In this document: in pieces, positions 26,611-36,847 of the stretch
Numbering within the stretch: the stretch's first letter is position 1
Layout: each line of letters opens with the position of its first letter
Source: DASUPK01 sp963819715
GTDB lineage: Bacteria > Actinomycetota > Thermoleophilia > Solirubrobacterales > 70-9
Reading direction: 5' to 3'
Assembly: GCA_963819715.1 (NCBI GenBank)
Contig: CAWFXE010000006.1
Coordinates: forward strand, 620,001 to 684,000
DNA: 64,000 bases
Notes under the pieces: generated by a model
Told to the model about the DNA's origin: nothing
Database searches by the model: none
What the model saw: only the letters and a program-made list of their open reading frames with translations
Translations under genes and position numbers: made by a program

Positions 26611-28878
26611 GTGCCGGGTGCCGGTGTGCCCACGGCCGCAGCGCTCATCCTCTCACTGACCGCCACCATTGCCGGCTTCGCGCTTCTCTCGCCGATCGCC
26701 CAATGGGCGATAGCGTCGGTTGACCTTCCGGCTCCGCTGCCGGACCAGAACCAGCACGCGGAGTCGGTTGCCTTCCTGGTGACCTTTGCGGTGCTGCTGC
26801 CGCTCTTCGCGCTCATCGTGCCCCGCCTCCTCGATCGGGTCGCTGCTCGCCACGGCGAGGGGGCCGGCACCGACCTCGCGTTGTCGCTTGCGGTCGCGCT
26901 CTGCGCCTTGCTCGTGGCCGTCCGGGTCGCCGAAAGCCAGCTCTCCGCACCGGGGGAGGGCATGCTCTTCATCGCCTCGGCGCTGTGGTCGGCTCTGGCG
27001 GCCGCCGCGGTGCTCCGCCTGCTGAGGCGCGAGACCCCCCCGCGACTGCTCTTGCGCCTCGAGCCGTTCCTCTGGCCGGCGCTCCTCATCTCGCTTGCCG
27101 CGCTGATCGCGTGTTTCGCTGACCTTGGGTCGATCTCACTTCTGCCGCTTGTGGTGGGTCTCGCGATCGCCGTGGGTGCCGGCTATCTCAGCGTCCAAGG
27201 ATGGTCCGGTTTGCGGGTTCCCAGGGCGATGCGCTGGGGCGCGGACGTGGCGGCGCTCGTGCTGATTGCGCTCGCCGTCCCGAATCTCTCGGTCTTCTCA
27301 CCGGGAGGGCATTTGGGAGGTTTCAAGACCCAGATAATCCAGTTCCACCAGGACTTCTACCTGGGCCCCGCCAATGCGCTCCTGGGCGGGAGGACGATGC
27401 TCGTCGATGTCTTCTCGCAGTACGGGGTCGGGTCGATCCTCTTTCTCGCGGGAGTGTTCAAGCTCGTCCCGATCACCTACGGGGACCTGGCGCTGACCGA
27501 GGGCGTGCTGGCTGCCGGGATGTTCTGCCTCGCCTATGTGACTCTCCGCCTGGCGGGCGTGGGACGCGTCCTGGCTTGGGTCGCTTTCACGGTGGCCCTG
27601 GTCGTCCTGGTCTTCAACCTCGTCTATCCCCTCGGGGGGCTTCTCCAGCACGGCGCGTTTCGTTTCGGAATGCCGATGCTGATCCTGGCGGCCGCCGCCG
27701 GCCAGGCTCGAGCGAGTCGCGGCGGGACTGTTCTCGCAGGCGTTCAGGTGGCGACAGTCGGCGTAGCGTCGCTGTGGTCGTTCGAGGCTCTGCTGTACTC
27801 GCTCGGGGCGATCGCCGGTCTCGCCGCCTTCCGGGTGGCCACGGCATCCGGCTCGCGCCTGAGGATCGTCATCCGACTGGCGCTGCAGGTGCTCGCCGCC
27901 GTCTTGATCGTTCAGCTCGCTTTCGCGGTGGCCACCCTCGCCGGCGCGGGCGAGCTGCCCGACTGGGGCAAGTACCTGACCACTTTGCGAGAGTTTCTGA
28001 CCGGCGGCGTGGGGGACCTGACCTATGACTTCTCCCCTTGGTCAGCGGGCTTGGCAGTCGGAGCGACCTACGCGGGCTCAGCTCTCGCCATCGTGATGGT
28101 GGTCTGGCGTGAGCCCGAGATGACCAGGGCGAACCGAGTGGCCCTGCTGGTCCTGAGCGGGACCACCGGCTACGGAATCGCGCTCTTCAGCTACCTGGTC
28201 AATCGATCCGCGGACCACATCGTTCCCTACATATCGCTCCCGGCTGTGATGGTCGTGGTGCTGTGGCTGTCCATCCTGCTGCGTGACCGCCGCCTGTCCC
28301 GCATTGGCCGGGGCCTCGCCGTGGGCTCGGTGACCGCAGCAGCGGCCCTGCTCGTCGCGTTGGCATGGTCGAACGTGGGACTTCGCTTCTCCCAATCCGC
28401 CCTGGCCTACCTGCCGCCCGGAGGAAGATCGTTTAGAGGAGCGATCGACGGTCTCTCGCACGGGCCGGAGATCTCGCCCGGTGTCGCGGACGCCACGCGC
28501 ATGCTCCACACTTACATGGCTGGAGAGCACGAGTCGGTGGTGCTCACCTCTGCGGACCTCTCAGTGGAGGCCCTGATGCGGACGCACCGGATCAACCAGA
28601 TCCCGCTCAGCGATCCCTGGGAGGACAGCCTGGTTCCGGATCTGCACACCGGGGCGGTGGATTCGGCCGTCGCGGACCTGCGATCGGGTAGGCGCATCCT
28701 CATCGATCCCGCCTCGCACACGCTGCTCAGGACTCCGACTACCTCGACCGACCGCTTCTCGGTGCCGATCGCGCCCCTGGAGGCCCTCGCGCTCCAGAAG
28801 ATCGCCCAACGCTTCAGGCTCGAGCGAGTGGCCATCGCCCCGAGTGGGGTTGAGGTGGTCGAGCTACGCCCCCGCTGA
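26611..28878 (+). CDS. Large polytopic membrane protein of unknown function
   Basis: About 755 residues with some 14-16 membrane segments, mostly in the first 620 residues, then a soluble C-terminal domain of about 130 residues. A loop with HQDFYLGPANALLGGRTMLVD resembles the substrate loop of dolichyl-phosphate-mannose-type transferases, but no family can be fixed. It is likely a membrane glycosyltransferase or glycan transporter component. GTG at 26611 is chosen because GGGAGAGC lies upstream; the frame is open to 26515 but that would overlap the methyltransferase. Confidence 0.6.
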   Translation: MPGAGVPTAAALILSLTATIAGFALLSPIAQWAIASVDLPAPLPDQNQHAESVAFLVTFAVLLPLFALIVPRLLDRVAARHGEGAGTDLALSLAVALCALLVAVRVAESQLSAPGEGMLFIASALWSALAAAAVLRLLRRETPPRLLLRLEPFLWPALLISLAALIACFADLGSISLLPLVVGLAIAVGAGYLSVQGWSGLRVPRAMRWGADVAALVLIALAVPNLSVFSPGGHLGGFKTQIIQFHQDFYLGPANALLGGRTMLVDVFSQYGVGSILFLAGVFKLVPITYGDLALTEGVLAAGMFCLAYVTLRLAGVGRVLAWVAFTVALVVLVFNLVYPLGGLLQHGAFRFGMPMLILAAAAGQARASRGGTVLAGVQVATVGVASLWSFEALLYSLGAIAGLAAFRVATASGSRLRIVIRLALQVLAAVLIVQLAFAVATLAGAGELPDWGKYLTTLREFLTGGVGDLTYDFSPWSAGLAVGATYAGSALAIVMVVWREPEMTRANRVALLVLSGTTGYGIALFSYLVNRSADHIVPYISLPAVMVVVLWLSILLRDRRLSRIGRGLAVGSVTAAAALLVALAWSNVGLRFSQSALAYLPPGGRSFRGAIDGLSHGPEISPGVADATRMLHTYMAGEHESVVLTSADLSVEALMRTHRINQIPLSDPWEDSLVPDLHTGAVDSAVADLRSGRRILIDPASHTLLRTPTTSTDRFSVPIAPLEALALQKIAQRFRLERVAIAPSGVEVVELRPR

Positions 28879-28879
28879 G

Positions 28880-29635
28880 TCAGCGCCGGTATTTGCGCGA
28901 GGGAACGACGTGCCAGCGATACAGGAGCAGCCGCACGCCGGCCCACACGGTCTTCAGCCCATAGACCACTCCGGTCTTGAAGCCCACCGATGACGCCTCC
29001 TCGAAGTAGCGGCAGCGCGCCGGCACCTCCTCGATCCGAAACCCGAACTCCGCCGCCTGGTAGAGGAGTTCCGGATCGAAGCTGAAGTCGAGTGAGTTCC
29101 GTAGGAACGGCACGGTCAGCAGGAGCTCTCGGGAATAGGCCCGGTAGCCGGTATGCGCCTCGGAGAGGCGAGTGCCCATGATCCGGTTCTGGATCGCCGT
29201 GAGAAACCTGTTCGCCGCGTACTTCCAGCGGGGCATTCCGGCTTCCAGGGCTGCGCCGGGAATGAGGAGGCGGGAGCCGAGCACGAGGTCGGCGCGCCCC
29301 TCGACGATCGGCTTGACCATCTCAGGGATCAGGCCGGGCTCGTACTGGCCGTCGGGATGGAGCATGACCACGACGTCCGCCTCGTGTTGGAGCGCCTGCA
29401 GATAGCAGGTCTTCTGGTTGCCGCCGTAGCCGACCTGGTGGGGGTGCCAGACGAGTTGAACGGGGAGCTCCCGCGCGAGCTTGACCGTCTCGTCGGTCGA
29501 GGAGTCGTCGACCACGATGATCTCGGACACCTCATCCAGCGGGATGTCCGAGAACGTCTCGCGCAGGGTCAGGGCCGCCTGGCGCGCCGGCATCACCACG
29601 ACGACCTTCGCGGTTTCAGTCGCCGGGTCGCTCAC
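28880..29635 (-). CDS. GT2 polyprenyl-phosphate glycosyltransferase (DPM1/GtrB-like)
   Basis: About 251 residues, intact. VVVVMPARQAALTLRETF, EIIVVDDSSTDETVKLAREL, GYGGNQKTCYLQALQ, VVVMLHPDGQYEPGLIPEMV and LGSRLLIPGAALEAGMP are typical of enzymes that make polyprenyl-phosphate sugars for later membrane transferases. SEAHTGYRAYSRELL and DPELLYQAAEFGFRIEEVPA complete the family pattern. GTG at 29635 is preferred to ATG at 29647; both overlap the upstream methyltransferase gene. It could feed the PMT-like enzymes at 23333 and 32457. Confidence 0.88.
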   Translation of the reverse strand: MSDPATETAKVVVVMPARQAALTLRETFSDIPLDEVSEIIVVDDSSTDETVKLARELPVQLVWHPHQVGYGGNQKTCYLQALQHEADVVVMLHPDGQYEPGLIPEMVKPIVEGRADLVLGSRLLIPGAALEAGMPRWKYAANRFLTAIQNRIMGTRLSEAHTGYRAYSRELLLTVPFLRNSLDFSFDPELLYQAAEFGFRIEEVPARCRYFEEASSVGFKTGVVYGLKTVWAGVRLLLYRWHVVPSRKYRR

Positions 29636-30545
29636 GCCGCCCCTCAACGTAGACCGTCCCGCCGCGCCGCAGCGCGATCTCGAGTAACGACAGGGTCGCC
29701 GCCACCGGAAGCAGAATCACACCCGCCGCCAGGGCGGCCAGCCGCTTGCCGCGCGGCATCGCCGCGGAGCGGGCCGATGGCCGGCGCAGGGCCTGATAGA
29801 GCCGCAGGTTCCCCGGGAGTGTGCCGACCAGCCCGTCGAGCCAGCCGATCACGATCTGCCCGCCGCGCGCCTGTGAGACGCGCTCGATCCGGAAGCCCAC
29901 GGCGCGCAGCTCGCTCAAGAGGGCCTCGGTGGAGAGGTGGACCGTGTGTCGTGGAAGATCCAGGTGCAGCCAGCGCGCCCCAAACGCCAGCGACTGCAGG
30001 CTCGCCGTGTTGGGCACCGCGATGAAGAGCACCCCGCCACTCGTGAGCAGGCGGGCCGCGGTGCGCACCGCCGACGCGGGCTTGGGAAGGTGCTCGAGCG
30101 AATGCCAGAGGATCACCGCCGCCCAGGCGCCGTCTCCCTCGACGTCCTCGATCGGCTCGTCTCGCATGTCGGAGCGGTGTCCCGCGCGCTCCAGGCCGAC
30201 CGCCTCGCGGCCGCGCGAGCTCAGCGCGTCGATCAGGGAGCCCTCTCCGGCGCCGACGTCCAGGACGGGTCCCGGCGGAGACACCTCATCCACGCGGCGT
30301 GCGAGGAGGGCGCGGCTGCGCCCCAGGATCGCGTCGCCGAGGAAGGAGAACCGCCGCTCGCCGTTCGGCCGGTACCAGTCTCCATAGGCCCGGTCGAGCT
30401 CCTCGCTGGTCGGGACCGGGTAGGTCGTCAGGGCCCCGCAGCGCCGGCAGCGGGCCAGGCGCGGCGGCAGGCGCTGCGCTCCCTCGAGGGGGGCCTCGCA
30501 CCAGGCGCATGCCTCGACGGTCGTGTTCAACTGGGCGACCGGCAT
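29616..30545 (-). CDS. SAM-dependent methyltransferase with N-terminal zinc-ribbon-like Cys and C-terminal anchor
   Basis: 309 residues. Four Cys in two pairs (ACAWCEAP and ARCRRCGALT) at residues 12-37 could hold zinc, as in many glycan-locus methyltransferases. The Rossmann core has PVLDVGAGEGSLIDALS, AAVILWHSLEHLPKPASAV and GGVLFIAVPNTASLQSLAFG. A hydrophobic segment near residues 273-291 would anchor the C-terminus. It overlaps the gene upstream by 19 bases and the one downstream by 20. The target sugar is unknown. Confidence 0.82.
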   Translation of the reverse strand: MPVAQLNTTVEACAWCEAPLEGAQRLPPRLARCRRCGALTTYPVPTSEELDRAYGDWYRPNGERRFSFLGDAILGRSRALLARRVDEVSPPGPVLDVGAGEGSLIDALSSRGREAVGLERAGHRSDMRDEPIEDVEGDGAWAAVILWHSLEHLPKPASAVRTAARLLTSGGVLFIAVPNTASLQSLAFGARWLHLDLPRHTVHLSTEALLSELRAVGFRIERVSQARGGQIVIGWLDGLVGTLPGNLRLYQALRRPSARSAAMPRGKRLAALAAGVILLPVAATLSLLEIALRRGGTVYVEGRRERPGD

Positions 30546-31336
30546 ACCGCCATGAGATCGAGTGCGTCCTCGATCCCAGTCGACCGCAGCTCGAAGTCCT
30601 GGGGGACGATTGCCTCCGCTCGCGGGTCGGCGTCGGCGCGATTGCGGCGCAGCATCCAGTCGTACAGGGCCTGCTTCCCCCGCATGGGCACCAACCTGCG
30701 CAGCCGGAGCGGGTCACGGGCGAGTAACCGGTCCAACTTCCGCCGCTCCTCGTCGAACAGCTTCATGTAGCGCTCCGAGCCGAACAGGCCGAGGACCTCC
30801 ACCGAGCCGAAGCTGCGCGCGCAGAGCGCCTTGAGCTCATGGGCGTCGAACTCGACGTGGTGGTATGGGTCGATGATCTCGTCGGGTCGGCCGAGCGTCA
30901 TGCGGTTCGGTGTGACGAAAATGACCACGCCAGCGGCTGCGACGACCCGTGCCGCCTCCGCCACAACCCTACCGGGATCGGGCACGTGCTCCAGCGATTG
31001 GACCGACAGGACCGACTGGAACTCGCGGTCGGCGAACAGAAGGGAGCGCATGTCGGCGACGTGGGTCTCGCGGTCTTGTCCCTGCAGAGCGCTCGGATCG
31101 ATGTCCACGCCGACGGTTTCCCGGCCGGCGAGCAGGTGATAGCTGTGGCCGACCCCGCAGCCCAGATCCAGCAGCCGCCCCTTCGGCAGCATGGGCTCCG
31201 CCAGCGCGTACGCGGCCACGTGTCTCTGCCAGGTGGGGTTGAATCCGCCCTCAGGACTGCTCACTCGCTCCCCGGTGATCTTCCGGCTACCTGCAGGGTG
31301 CTGCGCGCGGGCAGCGACTCGGGGGTTGGATGGCAC
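30527..31336 (-). CDS. Class I SAM-dependent methyltransferase
   Basis: 269 residues. Motif I is RLLDLGCGVGHSYHLLAG, followed by VGVDIDPSALQGQ, SVLSVQSLEHVPDPGRVV and GVVIFVTPNRMTLGRPDE, the pattern of Methyltransf_11/23 enzymes. The C-terminal part is basic and unassigned. It is the first gene of a run of three on the minus strand (methyltransferase, methyltransferase, GT2). It is divergent from the dioxygenase-like gene at 31381, with 44 bases between them. Confidence 0.85.
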   Translation of the reverse strand: MPSNPRVAARAQHPAGSRKITGERVSSPEGGFNPTWQRHVAAYALAEPMLPKGRLLDLGCGVGHSYHLLAGRETVGVDIDPSALQGQDRETHVADMRSLLFADREFQSVLSVQSLEHVPDPGRVVAEAARVVAAAGVVIFVTPNRMTLGRPDEIIDPYHHVEFDAHELKALCARSFGSVEVLGLFGSERYMKLFDEERRKLDRLLARDPLRLRRLVPMRGKQALYDWMLRRNRADADPRAEAIVPQDFELRSTGIEDALDLMAVCRSPS

Positions 31337-31380
31337 GATTGGTAGCTTGCGTGAGCCAGGAAACGGAGCTGAGGGCGAAG

Positions 31381-32436
31381 ATGCTATTCGGACGTAAGGG
31401 AAGCAGAGACGGCGTCGCCGTGGCGGATGACCGTCCCGAGACGATCGAGGCGCGCGATCTCGCCGATCGCGGGGAGCTCGACGCAGCCGTCGAGCTGCTC
31501 AGCGATCTCAATCGGAGCGGAGCGGACGCTCGCGGTCGAGCGCGAGATCAGGCGCCTCAGACAGCTGGGGGGTCTCCGTTTGGTTGCCGAAGCCGCCCCC
31601 GGGGTCACCTATGCCGAGCCGGACAGCGAGCTGCCCGACCCGGGGTCCCAGTCGCGCGTACCGGAACTGACCCCGGACCAGCTGACTCCGGGACTGCTGC
31701 GCGCGAGCATGCTCCGAGTACGGCTGCCTCCTCGTCCGCGGCCTGATCGCCCCGGAAGCGGCCGAGCGGATGGCCTCGGGCATCGACCGCGCGTTCGAGC
31801 TCCGCGACACCTTGGCCGGCGAGTCCGACGACGACGGCTACTACGACGAGATGGTACCCGAGTCCCCGCACGACATCGAGGTTCGCGAGTGGGTCCAGGA
31901 GGGCGGCGGCGTTCTCGCAGCGGATTCCCCCCGGCTCTTCTTCGAGATGGTCGACGAGTTCCAGGCCGCGGGGTTGGGGGCGCTGATCTCGGATTACCTG
32001 GGCGAGCGTCCTGCGATCTCGGCTCAGAAGTGCACACTGCGCAAGGCGATGCCGGAGGTGCGCGGCGCCTGGCACCAGGACGGCCGCTTCCTCGGTGACG
32101 TCCGCTCGCTCAACGTCTGGCTCACACTCTCCCGCTGCGGCGACGTGGCTCCGAGCATGGACATCGTTCCCCGGCGCCTCGAGGACTATGCGCCGGCAGG
32201 CACCGAGGGGACCTTCCTGGACATATCAGGTCGCCCAGGACATGGCCGAGCGACTGGCCGGTGACGCCGGCATCGTCCGGCCCATCTTCGACCCGGGAGA
32301 CGCTCTGCTCTTCGACCACCTCTTCCTCCACCAGACGGGGTCGGATCCGTCGATGCCGAATCCGCGTTACGCCGTGGAAAGCTGGTTCTTCGGGCCGTCC
32401 GGCTTCCCCACCGAGTACGTGCCCATCGCATTCTGA
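31381..32436 (+). CDS. Phytanoyl-CoA dioxygenase-like protein, frameshifted
   Basis: About 350 residues, read across four or so breaks (near 31520, 31590, 31720 and 32225). The N-terminal part is a helical region (EARDLADRGELDAAVELLSD), then TPDQLTPGLLRASML, LLVRGLIAPEAAERMASGID, the iron-binding HxD in AWHQDGRFLGDVRSLNVWL, and the distal His region FDPGDALLFDHLFLHQTG. These fit the PhyH family of Fe(II)/2-oxoglutarate oxygenases. In a glycan locus it may hydroxylate a sugar or lipid part. ATG at 31381 is chosen; an upstream in-frame start at 31330 overlaps the divergent gene. Confidence 0.72.
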
Positions 32437-32456
32437 GCCGATTCGGCGATCGCCGG

Positions 32457-34030
32457 TTGCTGGCCGGAGTTGCCGCCGCCGCGGTCGTCTTCGGGGTGGT
32501 CGTCCGCCTGATCCACTTCAACAGCACCCTTCTCGCCGACGAGCTCTCGACCCTGTACATCGCGCACGGGCACAGCCTCGGCGAAGTCCTCAGCCTGGTG
32601 AAGAGCGACGCCGAGATCTCGCCGCCGCTCTATTTCGTGCTGGCGTGGCTCTCTCACAGCTTGGGTCGGCCGCCGACCTGGTCAGGCTCCCCGCTCTGAT
32701 CGCGGGCCTCGCCTCGATCCCGCTCGCCTTTCTGCTTGCCCGCCGGATGTTCGGGCTCTCGGCCGGCCTGGTGGCCGCCGCGGTGATGGCGCTGAACCCC
32801 TTCATGGTCTTCTACTCGACCGATGGCCGGGCGTACACGGTCGTAATCGCCCTCCTGCTCGCGAGCACCCTCGTGATGCTGATCGCCGCCGAGCGGGGCA
32901 ACGCCGGCTGGTGGGCGGCATACGCAACGCTGGTCGCGCTCGCGATGTACGCGCACTACACGGCGGCGTTCGTCCTGGGGGCGCAGTTGGTTTGGCTGCT
33001 ATGGGCGCGGCCGGGGGTGCGTGTTGCCGCCCTCGTGGCGACCGCGGCAGCGGCCCTCGCCTACGTGCCCTGGGTCCCGGGCGTCATCGATGACTCGCGA
33101 TCGCCCACGGTGGACATCCTTTCTGCTCTCCAGGGGGATGGGGTCGCGGTCAAGCTTCAGGCGATCGGCAACTGGGCCTTCGGCTACCCGTACAATTCGA
33201 CGGACCGGGTCCCTGGACAGATCCCGCTTGTGGTCGGCATCGCTGCCGTCGCGATGCTCGCCGCCGCCGCGGGCTTCCGGCTCATCTCAGACTTGCGGGA
33301 GGACGGCGGGGGCAGGCGCCCCTCCGATCGGGTGCAGGTCCTGGTCTTGGCGGCGGCGATCGCGCTCGCGACCCCGATCGCGGAGGCTGCCCTGCTTCTC
33401 GCGGGAGGCACCGATCTCCTCGGCGCCCGAAACCTCAACACTGCGAGCGGAGGGTTCGCCGTCATGATCGCCGGAATGGCCGTCACGGCTGGCCCGGCGA
33501 TCGCCTCTGCCTGCCTGGCTGCGCTGCTCGGCGTGTTCGCCATCGGCACAGCGAAGAGCCTTGACCACACCTATTCGACGATCGACTTCCGCGGAGCGGC
33601 GCTGTTCATAAATGAGCACGGCACGCGGGGCGATGCGGTTGTGGATACGGCCTCAACGCAGTTCTCTCCCGTACCGGCCACGCCGATCGGCGCTGCCCTT
33701 CGAGGCGATCTTCCCCTCTTCGACCTCAACCAGCCGGCCGGCTCTCCGCCGCTGCTCCGCCCATGTCCCCCCCGCCGACCGATCTTGAGAGAGGCGATGA
33801 GGTCCGCCCGCGGCCACCGGATATTCCTCGTCGGTGCGCAGGGAGAGGTGAGCGAGACCGGCGACGGAGCGTCGATCACGTTGAAGGCGTCGCCCATCTG
33901 CCAGACCGCCACAGGGCAGCCCGAGTTTCGAGACCTGGTGGTCGACCTGCCGGGGTGGCGCCTGGAGGGATCACGAGCATTCGAGGGGCTCGGGCCCGTC
34001 CTTGTCGACATCCTGCGCGCGCCGCAATAG
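32457..34030 (+). CDS. GT39-type membrane glycosyltransferase, one frameshift
   Basis: About 525 residues with one break near 32664, fixed by one more base in a G run. The first loop FNSTLLADELSTLYIAHGHS has the acidic Asp-Glu of the transferase family, followed by SPPLYFVLAWLSHSLG and, in the second frame, about nine membrane segments including MALNPFMVFYSTDGRAYTV. The C-terminal 130 residues are soluble. Likely uses a polyprenyl-phosphate sugar on the outer membrane face. TTG at 32457 is the start, 20 bases after the dioxygenase stop. Confidence 0.75.
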
Positions 34031-34279
34031 CCCCCGCGGCCGTAGACGATCGATTCCAATTCACGCCCACCCCGCAAGGGATCCGGAGTCAACCGTCTAG
34101 CGATCGAGCTCGCGCCAACCGCCTCGCGTGAGACCGTCGGCTCTCTAGGAGCGCCTGCCGACAGACCCGGTCTTCAAGCTCGTTCACCCTCCCCCGCAGC
34201 GCCTGGCGGGTGTTGCAGACCCGGCGGTTCGAGGGACTCGGATGGCGTTGCTAACCAGGGTTTGCCCATCGTTTAGGGT
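34031..34279. other. Intergenic region, no gene seen
   Basis: 249 bases between the GT39-type gene and the arylsulfotransferase-like gene. No credible ORF, tRNA or terminator hairpin with a T run was found. It probably holds the promoter of the gene at 34280; TTGCTA about 40 bases upstream with TTTAGG 18 bases further on is a weak candidate only. Confidence 0.4.
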
Positions 34280-35794
34280 GTGGCCACTCTGCACCTCACG
34301 GCTACGGGCAGACTTGTGTTCAGGCGTCGCGTGCAGAGGTTTCGCGAGATCGCTGCACGCCCGTCCCTGGCGATTTCGTTAGGCATCCTGCTCTTCCTCG
34401 CACTCGGCTCCGACGCGAGCGCTGACCTTCATCTCCGCGCGCCCGGGTTGACCCCCAAGTTTCGAGAAGGTCAGTACGACTACACGATCTCCTGCCAAAA
34501 GCCATTCAAGTTTCGCGTTCGGGCGAAGGGCCGCACTGAGTCGCGAATCGGTGCCAAGGGACGGTTCAGCAGGCGCGCGAAAGTACGCAGGGTCACACTC
34601 TCCGTCGGCCAGGCCATTGAAGTGGCCAAGCGGGACCCTAGGGGGAAGCACCGCGGCTGGAGGGTGAAGCGCTACTGGATCAGATGTCTTCCGCCCGAGT
34701 TCCCGGGTTACACGTTCTCCCGCTATGCGAAGCCAAGCGCGCCTCTCTATGTCGTCAGCCCTCTCCCGACTGACGCGACTCCCAACAGGGCTTTTATCTT
34801 CGACCGCCGAGGCGTGCCGATCTGGTGGTCCTCGCCCCAGGTGGGGGCCCAGGACGCCACGGTCCTCCCCGACGGGACGATTGCCTGGACGCACTACCTG
34901 GGAGGCACCTACGGCTTCGATCCGACTGTGGGATTCGACTTCCACCGACCCAACGGCCAGCTCTACAAGACGCTGCGCACCGTTGGGTCCTCCACGGACA
35001 ACCACGAGTTGCAGCCCACCGCCGACGGCAACTACCTGCTGACCACCTACCGGGTGCGTTCAGGGGTGGACACGAGTGCCTACACCGGGAATGCCGATGC
35101 ACGTGTTTTAGATGGGGTCGTGCAGAAGCTCAGCCCCAAAGGCCAGCTCCTCTGGGAATGGTCCACTGCGGACCACGTCGGCTTGGCCGAGACGGGGCGC
35201 TGGTGGAAGGCAGCCAGCCAAGGCGAGCCTTATGACATCGTCCACCTGAACGCGGTCGAGCCCCTCAAGAACGGCGACTTCCTGGTCAGCCTTCGGCATA
35301 CCGACGGTGTTTATCGGATCAACGGGAAGACAGGCGAGATCGAGTGGAAGTTGGGCGGGGTCCCCACATCGGCATCGCTGACCGTTGCCAACGACCCGTA
35401 TGCGTCCATGCCGCTGGGAGGACAGCACGACGTCCGCATGGTCGATGGGACCGTCACGGTCCACGACAACGGCACTTTCCTCGGTCGTCCTCCCCGGGCC
35501 GTTCGATACCGCATCTCCGGCTCGACGGCGACGTTGCTGCAAAGCTTGACCGATCCACAGGCCGCAAACTCCATTTGCTGTGGGTCGGTCCGCTACTTCG
35601 AGGGCGATCGGTCGTGGCTGATCAGCTGGGGCGGGCTGCCAGTCGTGACCGAGTTCAACGGGGCGGGTAAGCGGACCTTCCTACTTCGATTCGAGGGAGA
35701 CCTCTTCTCGTACAGGGCACAGGCAATTCGAGGTGAGCTGACCCGAAAGCAGCTTGTTGAGGGTATGAACGACCAGGTATCTCCGAAGCGGTAG
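34280..35794 (+). CDS. Arylsulfotransferase (ASST)-like secreted protein
   Basis: 504 residues, intact. A basic N-terminus and one membrane or signal segment (about residues 29-47, ending ASA) precede a beta domain of about 110 residues, then a beta-propeller of the arylsulfotransferase family: FIFDRRGVPIWWSSP, DATVLPDGTIAWTHYLGGTY, DNHELQPTADGNYLLTTYR, DIVHLNAVEPLKNGDFLVSL, GGQHDVRMVDGTVTVHDNGT. Conserved His residues in DNHE, IVHLN and GQHD fit the catalytic set of ASST_2-type proteins. It could move sulfate or another group between phenolic or glycan acceptors outside the cell. GTG at 34280 is the start. Confidence 0.82.
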   Translation: MATLHLTATGRLVFRRRVQRFREIAARPSLAISLGILLFLALGSDASADLHLRAPGLTPKFREGQYDYTISCQKPFKFRVRAKGRTESRIGAKGRFSRRAKVRRVTLSVGQAIEVAKRDPRGKHRGWRVKRYWIRCLPPEFPGYTFSRYAKPSAPLYVVSPLPTDATPNRAFIFDRRGVPIWWSSPQVGAQDATVLPDGTIAWTHYLGGTYGFDPTVGFDFHRPNGQLYKTLRTVGSSTDNHELQPTADGNYLLTTYRVRSGVDTSAYTGNADARVLDGVVQKLSPKGQLLWEWSTADHVGLAETGRWWKAASQGEPYDIVHLNAVEPLKNGDFLVSLRHTDGVYRINGKTGEIEWKLGGVPTSASLTVANDPYASMPLGGQHDVRMVDGTVTVHDNGTFLGRPPRAVRYRISGSTATLLQSLTDPQAANSICCGSVRYFEGDRSWLISWGGLPVVTEFNGAGKRTFLLRFEGDLFSYRAQAIRGELTRKQLVEGMNDQVSPKR

Positions 35795-35835
35795 GCACGC
35801 GGCGACCGCGCCAATCGGCCCGGGTTCGGTCGCCT

Positions 35836-36804
35836 CTAGCCCTCGAGAGTCCGCCGCAGCCTTTCGCGCGAGAATGTCGGCTCCCCGCGCTGGTAGGCGC
35901 GTGAGACGAACTCAGCGATTGTGAACGCGCGGGAATCGAGCATCTGCCGCAGCAGGTCTTCCTGTTCGCGGACCCGGTCCTCGAGCTCGAAGACCCGCAT
36001 CCGCATCGCGTGACCATGGAGCAGCTGCTCGACGCGGTTGTTCTCAAGCCGGTCGAGTACGGGATGGCGGTCGAGGGGCATGAGCAGCTCCACGAGAGCG
36101 TCGGCACCCTTGACGTCCTGCGGCCAGAGGGCGCCGAATCCGAAGAACGCCGGCACGATCGCCAAGCGGAGGCCCTCCCGGGGCTCCATGAAGTCCTCGA
36201 TCGCGGTCAGGGTGCCGTTGCGGGGTCCTCCCTCGCGCAGCGCGGCCCAGGGGAAGCGCAGGCCGAGCGGATCCGTGCCGGGATCGCCCGGCGAGACGCC
36301 GACGTCCTCGCCGATCGGGGGGCGCTGGTCCTCTGGGACGCGGTCGGCGTCGTAGTAGGTGTCCCGGCGGGCGTGCGGCCAGCAGACGTCGTGGAACATG
36401 ATCAGCGGCAGCGGCCGATCTCCGGCGAGCTCGGCGATCAGGCGGAGCTCATCGCTCAGAGTGAAGTAGTTGTGGTCCCCGTCGATGATCACGGCGTCCG
36501 GCAGGGCACCGAGGCCGGCCAGCGCCTCGTGGCTCGTCGCGCGATGAAGGAGCAGCTCCGGATGCCGGCGGCTGCGCTCGAGCAGCTTGGCCGGCGGGTC
36601 AGGGTCGACCGTGGCGATCTCGGCCCCGCTTTCCTTCGCCCAGGCGATCAGCTCCATGGTGAGGTCGCCCTCGTACGCGCCGATCTCCAGGACCGAGCCC
36701 GCGCGGATCGTGTCGAGGCAGCCGAACAGCAGCTCTCTGACGTTCGTCAGGGAAGTCCCTCCGTTCGGAGGATCGTTCAGGCGCGCGGCCCAGTCCTTGC
36801 TCAC
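35836..36804 (-). CDS. Class I SAM-dependent methyltransferase with coiled C-terminus
   Basis: About 322 residues. The core has GSVLEIGAYEGDLTMELIAW as SAM motif I, ATVDPDPPAKLLERS, and AVIIDGDHNYFTLSDELRLI with the Asp-Gly-Asp-His pattern seen in Methyltransf_24 enzymes, plus MFHDVCWPHARRDTYY. The last 60 residues are Glu/Arg-rich and helical. I chose GTG at 36804; the frame stays open to 36945, but that extension overlaps the divergent acyltransferase gene. The two genes diverge with 43 bases between them. Confidence 0.8.
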   Translation of the reverse strand: MSKDWAARLNDPPNGGTSLTNVRELLFGCLDTIRAGSVLEIGAYEGDLTMELIAWAKESGAEIATVDPDPPAKLLERSRRHPELLLHRATSHEALAGLGALPDAVIIDGDHNYFTLSDELRLIAELAGDRPLPLIMFHDVCWPHARRDTYYDADRVPEDQRPPIGEDVGVSPGDPGTDPLGLRFPWAALREGGPRNGTLTAIEDFMEPREGLRLAIVPAFFGFGALWPQDVKGADALVELLMPLDRHPVLDRLENNRVEQLLHGHAMRMRVFELEDRVREQEDLLRQMLDSRAFTIAEFVSRAYQRGEPTFSRERLRRTLEG

Positions 36805-36847
36805 CGGCGCCAATGTACACAGCGGGCAGCGGTAGGCTCGTGCCGTC

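Noticed and set aside
34215..34250. GGTTCGA, resembling a tRNA T-loop
   Set aside because: The flanking bases do not form the T-stem, and no acceptor or anticodon arms could be found.
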